Assembly (NCBI GenBank): GCA_036346395.1
Contig: CM070605.1
Location: 3,906,001-3,970,000, forward strand
Direction: 5' to 3'
Length of the DNA stretch: 64,000 bases
Source of the DNA: Hsuehochloa calcarea
Taxonomy: Eukaryota; Streptophyta; Magnoliopsida; Poales; Poaceae
Part shown: piece after piece, positions 11,421 to 22,857 of the stretch
Layout: each line of letters opens with the position of its first letter
How positions within the stretch are numbered: position 1 is the stretch's first letter
Notes under the pieces: generated by a model
What the model saw: the letters and a program-made list of their open reading frames with translations, nothing else
The model's database searches: none
Told to the model about the DNA's origin: nothing
Made by a program: the position numbers and the translations under genes

Positions 11421-13001
11421 ATGGATCGATACTCCACTAAGCCGCATATCTTTGATTAGCACGACTATGTCTATAGGAAGAATCGCATGCGAGTATTCCT
11501 TGAGAGCGAAGGACAAGCTATATGGGAGATTGTTCGAGTTCCGCTCGTTGTGCCCAGAGTTGCTACGCCAGCTTCAGAAGTCCTCTTGGCTAACAACAAT
11601 AAGGCTAAAAACCTCTTATATGGTGGGCTTGGTAGATAGGAGTATGATCGGATTTGCAATCTTCAAACTGCGCACGATATTTGGAACACTCTCAAAACTT
11701 ACCATGAGGGTTCGTCCCAAGTCAAGAAAGTACACCAAACAGTCTATAAGCGTGAATATAACAAATTCGAGATGCGTCCTGGAGAGAGCATCGATGGCAT
11801 TTTCAGTCGCTTTAATAAAGTGATTAATCAGATGAAAGCTGTTGGTATTGAATATTCTCAGTCTGAAAATGCCACCCACCTCTTGGCTGCAATTAACACC
11901 AAGGAGTAGGAGATAAAGGCTACAGCCATTGAGGAGAATGTCAATCTTTCTTATCTGACTTTGGAGCTGCTCTATAGCAAGCTTAAGACTCATGAGATCA
12001 AGAGGATTGACCATCCCAAGAAGGAAAACATGGCATTGGTAGCAGACTCGCTCAAGAGAGCTTCTGATGGGTCTTTTGAGTTTTCTTCTAGATTTTCGCT
12101 TACTGGTTTATCTGCAATTCATGAAGAAGAGTTTGAGAGTCTTCCTGAGGCTGAGTTGGCCCTCATAGTAAAAAAGGTTACACGAGCCTACAACAATATG
12201 AGAAACAGAAATAGAGAGTGTCCCGTGACTTGCTATGAGTGTAGTGAGCTTAATCATATCCGGGCAAATTGCCCCAAGCTGAAAGGTAAGAGCAACCATT
12301 AGGAGGGAAAGCCAGCTTAGAAGAAGCCTCAATGGAACAAATCAAGGTATGATACTGCCAAGCTGGCGAAGGCCGCTCACCGGGTGCTTGCCGCTTTTGA
12401 GGATCAATCCTTAAGTGATGTGGACCCAGAGAGCGAGGAGGACAAGGAAGAGGAGATCCCTCAAAACAAGAAGAAGGGGAAGGCCAAGGACTTCACCGGC
12501 TTATGCTTCATGGCCGACTCCGTTGATGATGACAACGATGAGGTACCTCCTTCCTATGATGTCCTTTCTGATAGATGTGAAAATATGTTTGAGCAACTCA
12601 TGAGTCAGGATAAAGCTTTAGAGTTTATCATGGCTAATAATAAGGACTTAGAGTCACAAGTAGATAGTTTGACTTTAGAACATAAAAATGCTAAGACACT
12701 TGAATCTGATGAATGTTCATCCTGCCATGCTCTGCACTCTGAATTTGCTAAACTGCAATCTGCTCATGATATTGCTTTGCAACAACTTGAAAATGCTATG
12801 ACTGGGCTAGTTGAGGTTAAATCTGCTCCATGTGAAAAATGCTTAGAGTCTAGCAAGTTGGTTGCCTATGGAGTGGTTGATTCTAGCTTTTACACTTTCT
12901 GCTTAGAACGCGAACATAAAGTCAAAGATATCTCAAAAGCAGATAGAGCTAAATATGCCAAGATTAAGGACAGATTCAACATAAAGTCAAAGATATCTTA
13001 G
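11421..13001 (+). pseudogene. gag: Copia-1 P gag with CCHC knuckle and coiled linker
   Basis: From the ATG at 11421 one frame runs to 13001, interrupted by in-frame TAG codons (near 11457, 11637 and 11907, and at 12300 and 12318). The first 250 residues match the UBN2/retrotransposon gag capsid region. A zinc knuckle CYECSELNHIRANCP (Cys-X2-Cys-X4-His-X4-Cys) is near 12230-12275. A lysine/glutamate-rich linker follows, then a coiled region with CSSCHALH- and CEKCLE-type Cys pairs (12700-12850). Gag would form the virus-like particle and bind element RNA. All visible stops are TAG, as expected from C-to-T decay of CAG or TGG. A 20-nt direct repeat (12914-12933, 12979-12998) sits at the end, just before the missing protease region. 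Confidence 0.85.
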
Positions 13002-13009
13002 AAGCAAAT

Positions 13010-13854
13010 AGTGCTTAGATGATGGCTATGAGACTAGATTTAAGAAAAATACTTGTCGGGTGCTTGATTCAACTGGTGAGCTTATTTTTTGGATTACTAG
13101 AGTTGCTAGGATCTTTGGAGCTGATTTTTCTGAATCTCTTTTTTGGTTCTCTCAAATGCTTGATTTCATCATCTTCTTCTGAGTTCTGGCTTTAGCACCG
13201 TCGTTTGGGGCACATTGGTTTTGATCATCTGATGCGAGTTAGCAACCTTGAGCTCATGAGAGGTTTGTATAAACTCAAAGCCGTCAAGGATGCTGTATGT
13301 GCGTAGGCATGGCAAGCAAGTTGCCGCCTCACACCCTTCAGTGACTATAGTCATGATTGACGGACCATGGCAGTTGCTTCATATGGATACTGTTGGTCCT
13401 GCTAGAGTTCGGTCAGTTGGTGGAAAATAGTACATTCTTGTCATAGTCGACGATTTTTCTAGATACACTTGGGTGTTTTTTCTTGCTTCAAAGGATGAAG
13501 CTTTTGATCATTATCATGATCTTGTTCTTCGTTTGGCTTTTGAACTTCCGAGTGCTTTGAGAGCGATCCGTAGTGACAATGGCACGGAGTTCAAGAATGC
13601 CTCATTTGCTTCTTTATGTGCTGAGCGTGGAATTGAGCATCAGCTCTCTTCTCCACACGTCCCTCGACAAAATGACATTGTGGAAAGGAAGAGCAGGACC
13701 CTAGTCGAGATCGCTAGGATGATGCTAGATGAATATAGCACGACGAGGAGGTTTTGGGCCGAAGCTGTTGCTACTGCTTGCCATATTGCAAATCGAGTCT
13801 TTTTGAGACCTTCATTGGGCAAGACTGCTTATGAGCTTCGATTTGGTAGAAAAC
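13010..13854 (+). pseudogene. Copia-1 P integrase, truncated by insertion of A
   Basis: The pre-integrase zinc region (LGHIGFDHLM) is at about 13190-13320, with frame breaks and a short deletion that removes the last Cys of the HHCC finger near 13303. The catalytic core is open from about 13380. The Asp codons are at 13386-13388 and 13575-13577 and the Glu codon at 13683-13685, so the second spacing is exactly D-35-E as in Copia integrases (rve family). It joins cDNA ends to the target. The frame is cut at 13854 after the YELRFGRK segment by the LTR of A. Protease should precede it but is absent. Confidence 0.9.
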
Positions 13855-15728
13855 TGTAGGACCGTAAAGGCGACTAGAGGGGGGTGAATAGGCGCTTTCT
13901 CAATTTTTCGCCTTAATTAAAATTCAACACGAACTTTTCTCCTTTAGCTATGAAAGCTAAGAAGATCAGTAAACGCACAGAGGAAGCCTTGTGCTGAATT
14001 CAATTACCCTCTTAAACCACAATACACAAATGTAGAGAATTAATCTCACTGGGCTGGTTTGGACACGGGCGGTCTGACCGGCAGACAAGTGGCGGTCCGA
14101 CCGCTGGGAATCGGTTCGACCGGCCGTTAATGGGCGGTTCGAAGGTCAAGGTCGGCCGTTGATAAACCGGTCTGACCGATTTAGTCCAGAACCGAAACAC
14201 AATGCCCAAATCAAAAACAAAATTTGGTCCAACTTTTGATTCAACTAATGAAACTTGACCAAATTTGGAGCACACATCCTTAAGGATATCTAAGACCTAT
14301 TTCTAGCGACGATCGTTCAGATCCACTTCGTAGAATCGATCTCTTAAGGTTTTACCAAAGAAGTGCACAAACCCTAGAAATATGAAAAACTCGATCCAAC
14401 ACTTGCTTGTGGGGGATAGATGATCTAGATGATTCTAGGAGTATTCCCACACATCAAAGCAAGGTAAAATTGGTCAAGAGACCAAGCAAAAACACCCGGA
14501 TCAAGGAAGTATCAAAATCAACAAAAAAGAGAAGAACACAAGAGAGACAATCGATCTCTTAAGCAAGCATCACAAGATTGATTGATCCAACAAGATGCTT
14601 ACAAAGCCACTCCCTCAAGGAGGACAAGAGCTCAACAAAGAGCACACATACAAATCTCTTCAAACCCTAGCCTCTCCTCTCCTCTCCAAACCCTAGAAAA
14701 AGACTTGGAGTTCCTAAATGAGTGCTTGGGGGTTTTACCCTCCCCCCTTTCTATTTATAGGAGAGGCCTAGGGTTTCCACTAATGGGCTCCCATGAAGGC
14801 CCACACACACATGGGACCCACTCACACATATCTGTTGAAGCAATCGCCTGCTTCACCACGTGTAGGTTGATCAGCGGCTCTCATCATGTCGGCAAGTCTC
14901 TCCCGTCCGAATCCCATCGGAACCTCCCAGGGACTTGCACCGACTTCCGCACCGCTCGATCCAACTGTACCGCACCGAACTACCGCTCGATCTATCTTGC
15001 CCATTCTGCACCATGCTTGAGTCACACGACCTCACCCGGCATCCATGATCGTTCTGGACCTCAGCTCTCCAAGCGTAGTCCCGATCCACCTCACTGTTGA
15101 CGTCGTTGACCTGCAAACCACCTGCACAGCAATAGACAAACAAATTGTCTTCGGGAACAAGTTCTTCACAACTTGACCCACATTAGTTCAACAATGCAAT
15201 ATGCAACAATAAGGCATTGAAATTCAAACATAAAACACATTCCAAACACAACAATGCCAAAAAGGCTAACCTCCAAGTGATCGGCGGTCTGACCGCCCCA
15301 CACAGCCGGTCCGACCGATTTCAGGCCGGTCGGACCGATCCCACAACGGCGGTCGGACCGCCCGAAAAGACTTAGCCAAATTTTCAGTGTGAAAATCCGA
15401 AACCTTCTGGAAATTTCAACTGAATAGAACTTTTGACTGGGAGCTCCAAAAATTATGTGACCACATCCAGGAGACTCCCCTCACTTGCCTACACAACCTA
15501 TTTTTGGCTCGGCTTCAAAACCCACTTTGAACCATATCCGGTCGGACCGGCAAACACTGCTGGTCGGACCTCTCCATGGGCGGTCTGAACACCGATGCCA
15601 CCGGTCAGACCGCCTGTGGTCTGACAGACTGAAGCAAACCAGAAAACACGAGATTTTGCAAACCACCAATGCCATTGCCAATTGACTCATCATCCTGAGA
15701 TCATGCACATATCCTCACGATATCCACA
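13855..15728 (-). repeat. 3' LTR of Copia-1 A
   Basis: 1874 bp, minus strand, from TGTGGATATCGTG (ending at plus 15728) to a TCCTACA end at 13855. It is followed in plus coordinates by the reverse polypurine tract (ATCTCCCCCTTGATG), which makes it a 3' LTR. GGTCNGACC palindromes cluster at 14065-14180, 15283-15365 and 15537-15630. The TATA box is at 14751-14760. It is very similar to the LTR of B (19566-21465). Confidence 0.9.
14751..14760 (-). promoter_or_regulatory. TATA box of the Copia-1 A LTR
   Basis: CTATTTATAG on the plus strand, that is CTATAAATAG in the transcribed direction, in the middle of the LTR at the position equivalent to 10500 in P. Confidence 0.7.
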
Positions 15729-16646
15729 ATCTCCCCCTTGATGAACACATTGACAATTTCCCAGAATATGTAGTTTTTTAGTTTGAAAAGTAAAAAATTC
15801 ACAGTTTTCGCATAAAGGCACAACTTGGTCCATAAGCAAGAAAAAGCCTAGAGAACGACCAAGCTGGCTTCAGAATAGTATAAGCAAGTGAGATAAGGCA
15901 ATGAAAGCGCAAAAGGATTCAATTTCCAGAAAGTAGCCAAAAATCTCACTAAGGTCCATAAGAGAGACAAAGTTCTATTTGACCTTTGATCATTGTGAGT
16001 CTTTTTCAATTGCAAATATAATCAGAAAAATGCAATAAAACCAAGAGACTCAACTCACTATGATCACAAATTTTCAGAAGGTTCTTTTTTTTATGAGTTC
16101 TTTTATATGAAACCAAAAGCTCCAAAACAACATTTTTCTTCTCAATCTTTCTCCCCCTTTGACAATGAATTCATCAAGATGCATGGGAAAAGATAGAGTA
16201 TGAAGGAATGACTTTATTTGAACTTTAGTAAAAAGGAGCCATGACCATTATCCAAGTAGACAGTACAAGTATCATACCAAGCCATATTAAGTGTAGAAGC
16301 TATGTTCAATCATGGCAAAACATGTACAGCAAAGCTAAGACCAAAATAGCAGTAATCTGAGATTAAAAGAATTAATACCATGAAAAGTTGCTCAATATCA
16401 TAGATTCACCAAAAGCAACCAAAAATGAGTCAAGCCATGTCTATAAGTAAAAAGAGACCCAAAACTGGAACTGAGGCATTTTGAGCAATAAGAGTTCAAA
16501 CATGAAGCAATTTAATCAAGCACTTAGCATTTTGAGCATTTACCTAAAAAGGATTTTTTTTTCATTGTGCTAGATCTCAAGCCTTTCCGCGACCATCTCA
16601 AGCAAGAAGCTTAAATGAGTGGTCTAGGTCATCCAAAACTCCCCCT

Positions 16647-16687
16647 GAGTTCATGCCTAGTGCAATGGCAAGCCGTCTCATGAGAAA
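16647..16687 (-). other. Conserved 41-nt 3' UTR block, copy in A
   Basis: The reverse complement starts TTTCTCATGAGACGG and ends GGCATGAACTC. It is identical over 41 nt to blocks in B (22400-22440), C (31715-31755) and E (61320-61360), although the LTRs of A/B and C/E are different families. Similarity continues more weakly for about 50 nt on either side. Its function is unknown. Confidence 0.9.
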
Positions 16688-16808
16688 GGATTGGTGAGAT
16701 CAGTTTTTTCGCACAGAAAATCTCATTCTTCATTTGCTTGACTTAAGAAATAAAAAGCTCATTTTACATCTCAAAATAAGTTCAAGACTCAATTTTAACC
16801 TATATGAC

Positions 16809-18138
16809 TGTTGGAAATATGCCCTAGAGGCAATCATAGAGATGATGATATTTCGTTGTATCCATGATTTAATAAATGTTCCTTGAATATTGCCTTTGTG
16901 TTGATTAACAAGTATGTGACTTGTTTGTGAAACTCTTTACTTGTATGGTTATTCTAAAGTTGTCCCTAGTCGGAGTTCATGTGAGGACACACGTGAATGG
17001 TGGATTAGCACATGTATCGGTTGATGACTATGTTTCACAGGTCATAGACATGGAGATGTCAAACCAATAATGTGGACACATGTTTAGAACATGGGGTTGG
17101 ACCGACCCAACATGAGACATAACAATTATACTTATGGTTCTCTCTACACAACGTACGCTTTGTCCTTAGACCTAAGATTGTCGCATGTACTTGAGATGTG
17201 AATCGACCTACTTAGGGGCTATCAAACGCTACTCAGAATGGGGTAGTTATAAAGGTAGTTTTCGGGTTTGTCATGAAGCATCTTTGCGAGGCATGGTCAT
17301 CAAGATGGGATTTGCCCTCTCACCGAGAGAGATATCTCTGGGCCCCTCGAGTGATCGGATCCAGAAATGTATGGTCATGCTATTTAAGGTTAAGAGTTAA
17401 CCTAGTAAGGGATTCCGGATCACAAGATCGAGAAAGAGTGGTCAGCTTGGAGCTCGACCGAATATCATGAGGCAAAGGGATTGGCATGTACATAACGTTG
17501 TGTTGGTTCGTCCGATATGATCTTTGTGTACGTTTAGGAGTTGGGACATCTTGCTAGAGGCCGCTACCAACTATTGACCAAGTATATGTACTCGTGTCAT
17601 GTCTAAACGTACGTGAACCTAGAGGGTCACACACTTAAGGGGCTGAAGCTTAATTCGGATTAGATCCGAATTAGAGTGGGCATTGAGTCCTAATGGGCCT
17701 CTATTAGTAGAAGCCCATTGTAAGGACGTCTATAAAAGGAGGGCAAGGGCGCACAGGTTTGGAAGCAGTTTTTCGGGAACCCCAAACCCTGGCCGCCACC
17801 TCTCCCACGCCCTAGTCGCTCGCGCGGATCTAGCAGCCCGGCGTGCGTCGCTTTTCTCCCGTACGTGTGGATACCTTTGAGGCGCCAGATCATGTAGCGT
17901 TTGGACGAACCGCAAGAGGGGAGTCAGACGTGGACGCCGCGACGAGGACGAGGAAGTAGTACGACTACTCGCCTGACGTCTTTGCATCAACTTAGTACGA
18001 CTACTACGCCTACGACGTCTTGCATCGGTTTCGCACTGGCGTCTAGTGGTAAGACCGTGATCTATAACTACAGTGATCTTGGTTTACGGGTAGAATTTTT
18101 ATTAATTTGCGCTAGTGTAGCCTACCCTTAACCCTTCA
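16809..18138 (+). mobile_element. Angela/BARE/RIRE1-type Copia solo LTR
   Basis: 1330 bp, starting TGTTGGAAATATGCCCTAG (the hallmark of Angela/BARE1/RIRE1 LTRs in grasses) and ending CCCTTCA. It is flanked by perfect ATGAC duplications at 16804-16808 and 18139-18143. Copy B preserves the empty site (CAACCTATATGACATGGCA, about 22551-22570), which proves the insertion. A TATA box (CTATAAAAG) is at 17730-17738. No internal region or second LTR is present, so this is a solo LTR left by LTR-LTR recombination. Open frames inside (17185-18131) are not genes. Confidence 0.95.
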
Positions 18139-18474
18139 ATGACATGGCATGAATCATAAGAGGATCACTAGAGCAAAACTAGACACAAGATCTAACAAGA
18201 CATGATTTGATTCAATTTGCTCACAGGTATAAAGCTAGCAAGACAAAAGCTAAGCTAAAACACGAAGAGCCATAAAAGAAGTCTAGCAGACTATCACTTG
18301 ACATGACAAGGTATAAAGTATGAAATCGATTCATACAAGAATAATAATCAAAGCTCCACAGGTTTTATTATACAATGCAAGACATTTGAATTGAAACATG
18401 CATTAAGATACAATGAATGCAAAAAGAGCAAAACCATTCACAACAGCCCAAAAGAACTAATAACACCTAATTTT

Positions 18475-18905
18475 CCCGCAACGAAGCAAAACGAGAAGAA
18501 TCAAGTGCTTTAGAGCAAATGTCTGCATGCTGTTGCTCTGACTCTACAGGGTGAAGCACAAAAGATCTTGTCAAATCTGGAGATCTCAAAAACCAAGCTC
18601 ACCCAAGCAATCTAGAACTCTACGCTCACCACTTTTAAATCTTACATCTAGACCCTCATCAAGCAGCTGAGAAATAGATAGAAAATTATACCTCAACTAA
18701 CTTACCAAAACGACGTCTTTAAGTATGAACTTGTTGTTGACGCGCACAGTGTCCTTTGCAGTCACGGTCCCGGTAGAAGCATCCCCAAAAGTAGTCAATT
18801 CATTGCCGGATGCACATGTGAGGGAGGAGAACCATCTAGAATCTCCGGTCATATGTCGTGACAACTCGGCGTCAACAAGCCATATGTCCTCCTTCCTCGC
18901 ATGAC
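18475..18905 (-). pseudogene. Copia-1 A pol remnant: RNase H stub fused to pre-integrase and protease
   Basis: At 18475-18563 the minus strand encodes the extreme end of RNase H. At about 18563 it switches to the pre-integrase region (LLDEGLDVRFKSG type, 18565-18700) and then to the aspartic protease (18710-18905, with RHMTG and FGDAS segments). Integrase core, RT and most of RNase H are gone; the join has only about 2 bp of shared sequence. The protease active-site triplet at 18863-18873 reads DAE instead of DSG, so it cannot cleave. The protease would normally process the Gag-Pol polyprotein. Confidence 0.85.
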
Positions 18906-19565
18906 GGACCTAAAAATCACACACATAAAATATCCGTGCCTCGGTACTGCGGTTAGTGATAAAAGATCTAGGAATCCAGTACTGAGAAGCACGATGCCTG
19001 GGTGCAACAGAAGAAGCAGCCATAAAATGATTAGGAACAAAATTATAAGAATGCACACGAGCACCACCTGAACCTCTCCGAAACGATCTACCAAAAGATC
19101 GATACTCCCCCTGTCTAGGTGCTACCCGTGATCTCTCCTCACGATATCCTAAACCAAAATGCTGCCTGGACCCACCAAAAGAGTCAACAAAGTTCTCTAC
19201 AAATCTAGGCCTATATGTGGTACGATAAACAGGCTGCCTAGCTCTAGAGACTACAGCTGGTGAAGGGACTCCTCTAATGGATCTCAAAGCGCTCATCCTC
19301 TCTTTTCTCTCAATTTTTGCTCTTCGGAAGCAGAACTCAACAGTGTGGCCTTCTTTCTTGCAGAAGGTGCAATGGTACTTGACCTTTTGAGGGGTCCGTA
19401 CAGGAGAAACAGAAGCACCTTTCTTGCCAGAAAGAGTTTGAGCAGAACCTGCAGCTTTGAAAACAACCTTGGATGTCTTAGGAGGTTCTAGCTCAAACAG
19501 ACCACTTTTCACAACTCTAGCAATCTTTGGTGGGTGATTCTTGGAATGCTCTAGGGGATTAAAAC
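18906..19565 (-). pseudogene. gag: Copia-1 A gag C-terminal part with second zinc knuckle
   Basis: The minus-strand frame of about 200 residues (18910-19512) reads YHCTFCKKEGHTVEFC, a Cys-X2-Cys-X4-His-X4-Cys knuckle, followed by an Arg-, Tyr- and Gly-rich tail that leads into the protease. Elements C and E carry the equivalent knuckle (27170 and 56670), so this second CCHC is a family trait. The segment is cut at 19565 by the LTR of copy B. Confidence 0.85.
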
Positions 19566-21465
19566 TGTAGGACCGTAAAGGCGACTAGGGGGGTGAATAG
19601 GCGCTTTCTCAACTTTCTCGCCTAAATCAAATTCAACACGAACTTAACTCCTTTAGCTATAAAAGCTAAGAAGATCGATAGTTTAGAGAGGAAGCCTTGT
19701 GCCAATTCGATAACCCTCAACCACACGACACAAACGTGGAGAAAAGAACTCACTAGTCGCACAGGCACCGTGGTCGACCTATTTGAGACAAAGTGATCGG
19801 ATCGGCGTAACGAATGATCGGACCGGCTACTAATCGGCGGTCGGACCGTTGGATATCGGTTCAACCCGCGATCGAAGCGGTGCGAACGCGGCGGTCGGAC
19901 CACCGTTATAAAACCGGTCTGACCGATTTGGTCCAGAACCGAAAAACCAAGCCCAAAACTAAAACGAAATTTGATCCAACTTTTGAATCAACCAATGAAA
20001 CTTGACCAAATTTCGAGCACAGCTCCCAAAGGATATTAGAGAGCTATTTCTAGCGACGATCCTTCAGATCCACTCCGTAGAAACAATCTCTCAAGGTTTT
20101 ACCAAAGAAGTGCACAAACCCTAGAAATATGAAAAACTTTGATTCAAGACTTGCTTGTGGGGGTTGATGGTCTAGATGATTCTAGGAGTATTCCCACACA
20201 TCAATGCAAGAGAAAAAGGTCAAGAGACCAAGCTTAACCACTTGAATCAAGGAAGCACCAAATTCATCCAAAAGAGAGAAGAACACAAAGGGAGACAAGT
20301 GATCTCTCAAGCAAGCATCACAAGATTGATTGATCACACTTGATGCTTACAAAGCCTCTCCAACAAGGAGGACAAGAGCTCACACAAGGAGCACACACAC
20401 AATCTCCAAACCCTAGTTTCTCCTCTCCTCTCCTCCAAACCCTAGAAAAAGGATGAAGGGTGCTAAATGAATGCTTAAAGGGGTTTTACATCTCCCCCTT
20501 TCTATTTATAGGAGAAGCCTAGGGTTTCACTTTTGGGACCCACTCACACATGGGACTCACACACACATAACTATTGAAGCAATCTCCTGCTTCACCACGT
20601 GTAGGTTGATCAGCGGCTCTCAACACGTCGCCAAGTCCCTCGCGTCCGAATCCCATCGGAACCTCCTAGGGACTTGCACCGACTCCCGACCGCCGATCCA
20701 ACCAAACAGATCGAACTACCGCTCGATCCATCTTGCCCATTCTGCACCATGCTTGAGTCACACGACCTCACCCGGCATCCATGATCGTTCTGGACCTCAG
20801 CTCTCCAAGCGTAGTCCCGATCCACCTCACCGTTGACGTCGTTGACCTGCAAGCCACATGCACAGCAATAGACAAACAAATCGTTTCCGGGAACAACTTC
20901 TTCACAACTTGACCCACGTTAGTTCCGCAATGCAATATGCAACAATAAAGCATAGAACTCCATACATAAAACACATTCAAATCAACTCAATGCCAACTTG
21001 GCTAACCTCCAAGTCATCGGCGGTCTGACCGCCCCACAAGGCCGGTCCGACCGATTCCAGGCCGGTCGGACCGATCCCACAACGGCGGTCGGACCGCCCG
21101 AAAAGACTTAGCCAAATTTTCAGTGTGAAAATCCGAAACCTTCTGGAAATTTCAACTGAATAGAACTTTTGACTGGGAGCTCCAAAAATGATGTTACCAC
21201 ATCCAGGAGACTCCCCTCACTTGCCTACACAACCTATTTTTGGCTCAGCTCCAAAAACCACTTTTCAAAATATCAGTCGGACTGACCACCATGGCCGGTC
21301 GGACCTCTCCACGGGCGGTCTGACCGCCCGACACAACCGGTCAGACCGCCTGTGGTCTGACAGCCTTGGAGCAAACCCGAAAACGCGAGATTTTACAAAC
21401 CAACAAAGCCATTGCCAATTGACACATCATTCTAAGATCGTGCACATATCCTCACGATATCCACA
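19566..21465 (-). repeat. 3' LTR of Copia-1 B
   Basis: 1900 bp, same ends as the LTR of A and followed by the reverse polypurine tract at 21466. GGTCNGACC palindromes cluster at 19795-19930, 21015-21105 and 21265-21365. The TATA box is at 20502-20511 (minus). The high similarity to the A LTR over most of its length indicates closely related source copies. Confidence 0.9.
20502..20511 (-). promoter_or_regulatory. TATA box of the Copia-1 B LTR
   Basis: CTATTTATAG on the plus strand, in the same LTR position as in copies A and P. Confidence 0.7.
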
Positions 21466-22857
21466 ATCTCCCCCTTGATGAACACATTGGCAATTTCCCA
21501 GAAAATGTGGTTTTTCAGATTGAAAAGTAAAAACAATCGCCGTTTTCGCATAAAGGCACAACTTGGTCCATAAGCAAGAAAAAGCCTAGGAACCGACCAA
21601 GTTGGCTTCAGAATAGTATAAGCAAGTGAGATAAGGCAATGAAAGCACCAAAAGATTCAATTTCCAGAAGGTAGCTAAAAATCTCACTTAGGTCCAAATG
21701 AAAGACAATTGTTCTATTTGACCTTTGATCATTGTGAGTCTTCTTCAATTGCAAATAAAATCAGAAAAATGTAATAGCACCAAGAGACTCAACTCACTAT
21801 GATCACAAATTTTCAAAAGGTTCATTTTTTTTATGTGTTCTTTTATATGAAACCTTATGTATGAAACCAAACGCTCCAAAACGTCATTTTTCTTCAATCA
21901 TTCTCCCCCTTTGACAACGAATTCATCAAGATGCATGGGAAAAGAAAGAGCATGAAGGAATGACTTTATTTTTGAACTTTAGTAAAAAGGAGCCATGACC
22001 ATTATACATGTAGACAGTACAAGTATTATACCAAGCCATTTAAAGAGTAGACGTTATATTCAATCATGGCAAAACATGTACTGCAAAGCTAAAACCAAAA
22101 TAGCAGTTATCTGAGATTAACAGAATTAATACCATGAAAAGTTGCTCAAAATCATAGTTTCACTAACAGCACCCAAAAATGAGTCAAGCCATGTCTATAA
22201 GTAAAAAGAGACTCAAAACAAGAACTGAGGCATTTTGAGCATTAAGAGTACACTTTTGAAGCAAAACTCAAGCACTTAGCATTTTTGAGCATTTTCCTAA
22301 AAAGGATTTTTTTTTCACTGTGCTAGATCTCAAGCCTTGCCGCGACCATCTCAAGCGATAAGCTTAAAAGAATGATCTAGGTCATCCAAAACTCCCCCTG
22401 AGTTCATGCCTAGTGCAATGGCAAGCCGTCTCATGAGAAAGGATTGGTGAGATCAGTTTTTTTCACATAGAAAATGTCATTTTTTATTTGCTTGACTTAA
22501 GAAGTTCAAAAGCTCATTTTTCATCTCAAAATAAGTTCAAGACTCAATTCAACCTATATGACATGGCAAGAATCATAAGAGGATCACTAGAGCAAAACTA
22601 GTCACAAGATCCAACAAGACATGATTTGATTCAATTTGCTCACAGATATAAAGCTAGCAAGGCAAAAGCTAAGCTAAACAAGAAGAGCCATAAAAGAAGT
22701 CTAGCAGACTAACACTTGATATGACAAGGTATAGAATATGAAATCCAGCCATACAAGGATAATGATCAAAACTCCACAAATTTTATTATACAATGCAAGA
22801 CAAATGAATTGAAACATGCATTATGATACAATGAATGCAAAAAGAGCAACTTCCCCC
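21466..22857 (-). other. 3' UTR of Copia-1 B with three purine tracts
   Basis: Non-coding. The polypurine tract touches the LTR at 21466-21474. A second tract (AAAGGGGGAGAA in the sense direction) is at 21901-21912. A third (CAGGGGGAG) is at about 22393-22402, next to the conserved 41-nt block at 22400-22440. The empty site of the Angela-type insertion is near 22551-22570. Confidence 0.8.
22400..22440 (-). other. Conserved 41-nt 3' UTR block, copy in B
   Basis: Identical to the block in A and, in reverse complement, to the plus-strand blocks in C and E. Confidence 0.9.

Larger units (their letters stand above)
9621..13854 (+). mobile_element. Copia-1 element P, 5' half: LTR, PBS, gag, integrase
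   Basis: Plus-strand Copia element of the same family as A0, inserted into the RT gene of A0 in opposite orientation. It has a 5' LTR (9621-11362), a primer-binding site, gag with in-frame TAG stops, and part of the integrase. Protease is missing, and the sequence stops at 13854 where Copia-1 copy A begins. The other half, with RT, RNase H and 3' LTR, must lie to the right of the window. GTTCC (9616-9620) is the expected left copy of its target duplication; the right copy is not visible. Confidence 0.85.
15729..18474 (-). other. 3' UTR of Copia-1 A, split by a solo LTR
   Basis: Non-coding. It has the polypurine tract at 15729-15737, a second purine tract at 16150-16160 and a third (reverse of CAGGGGGAG) at about 16640-16649 next to the conserved 41-nt block (16647-16687). 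The stretch resumes at 18139 after the solo LTR and matches the 3' UTR of copy B base for base over long runs. No coding region is visible. Confidence 0.8.
13855..19565 (-). mobile_element. Copia-1 element A, internally deleted, 3' part
   Basis: Minus-strand Copia-1 copy inserted in the integrase of P. It has a 3' LTR (13855-15728), a 3' UTR interrupted by an Angela-type solo LTR, an RNase H stub, then a direct jump to the pre-integrase/protease region and gag tail. It ends at 19565 where Copia-1 copy B starts. The five bases before it (AAAAC, 13850-13854) should be its target duplication, with the partner outside the window. The missing internal part, measured on copy B without its nested elements, is about 2.7 kb, so A could only have been mobilised in trans. 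Confidence 0.85.

Noticed and set aside
17185..18131. Open frames around 17185-18131 as possible genes
   Set aside because: The interval is an Angela-type solo LTR with a perfect ATGAC duplication; no gag or pol similarity.
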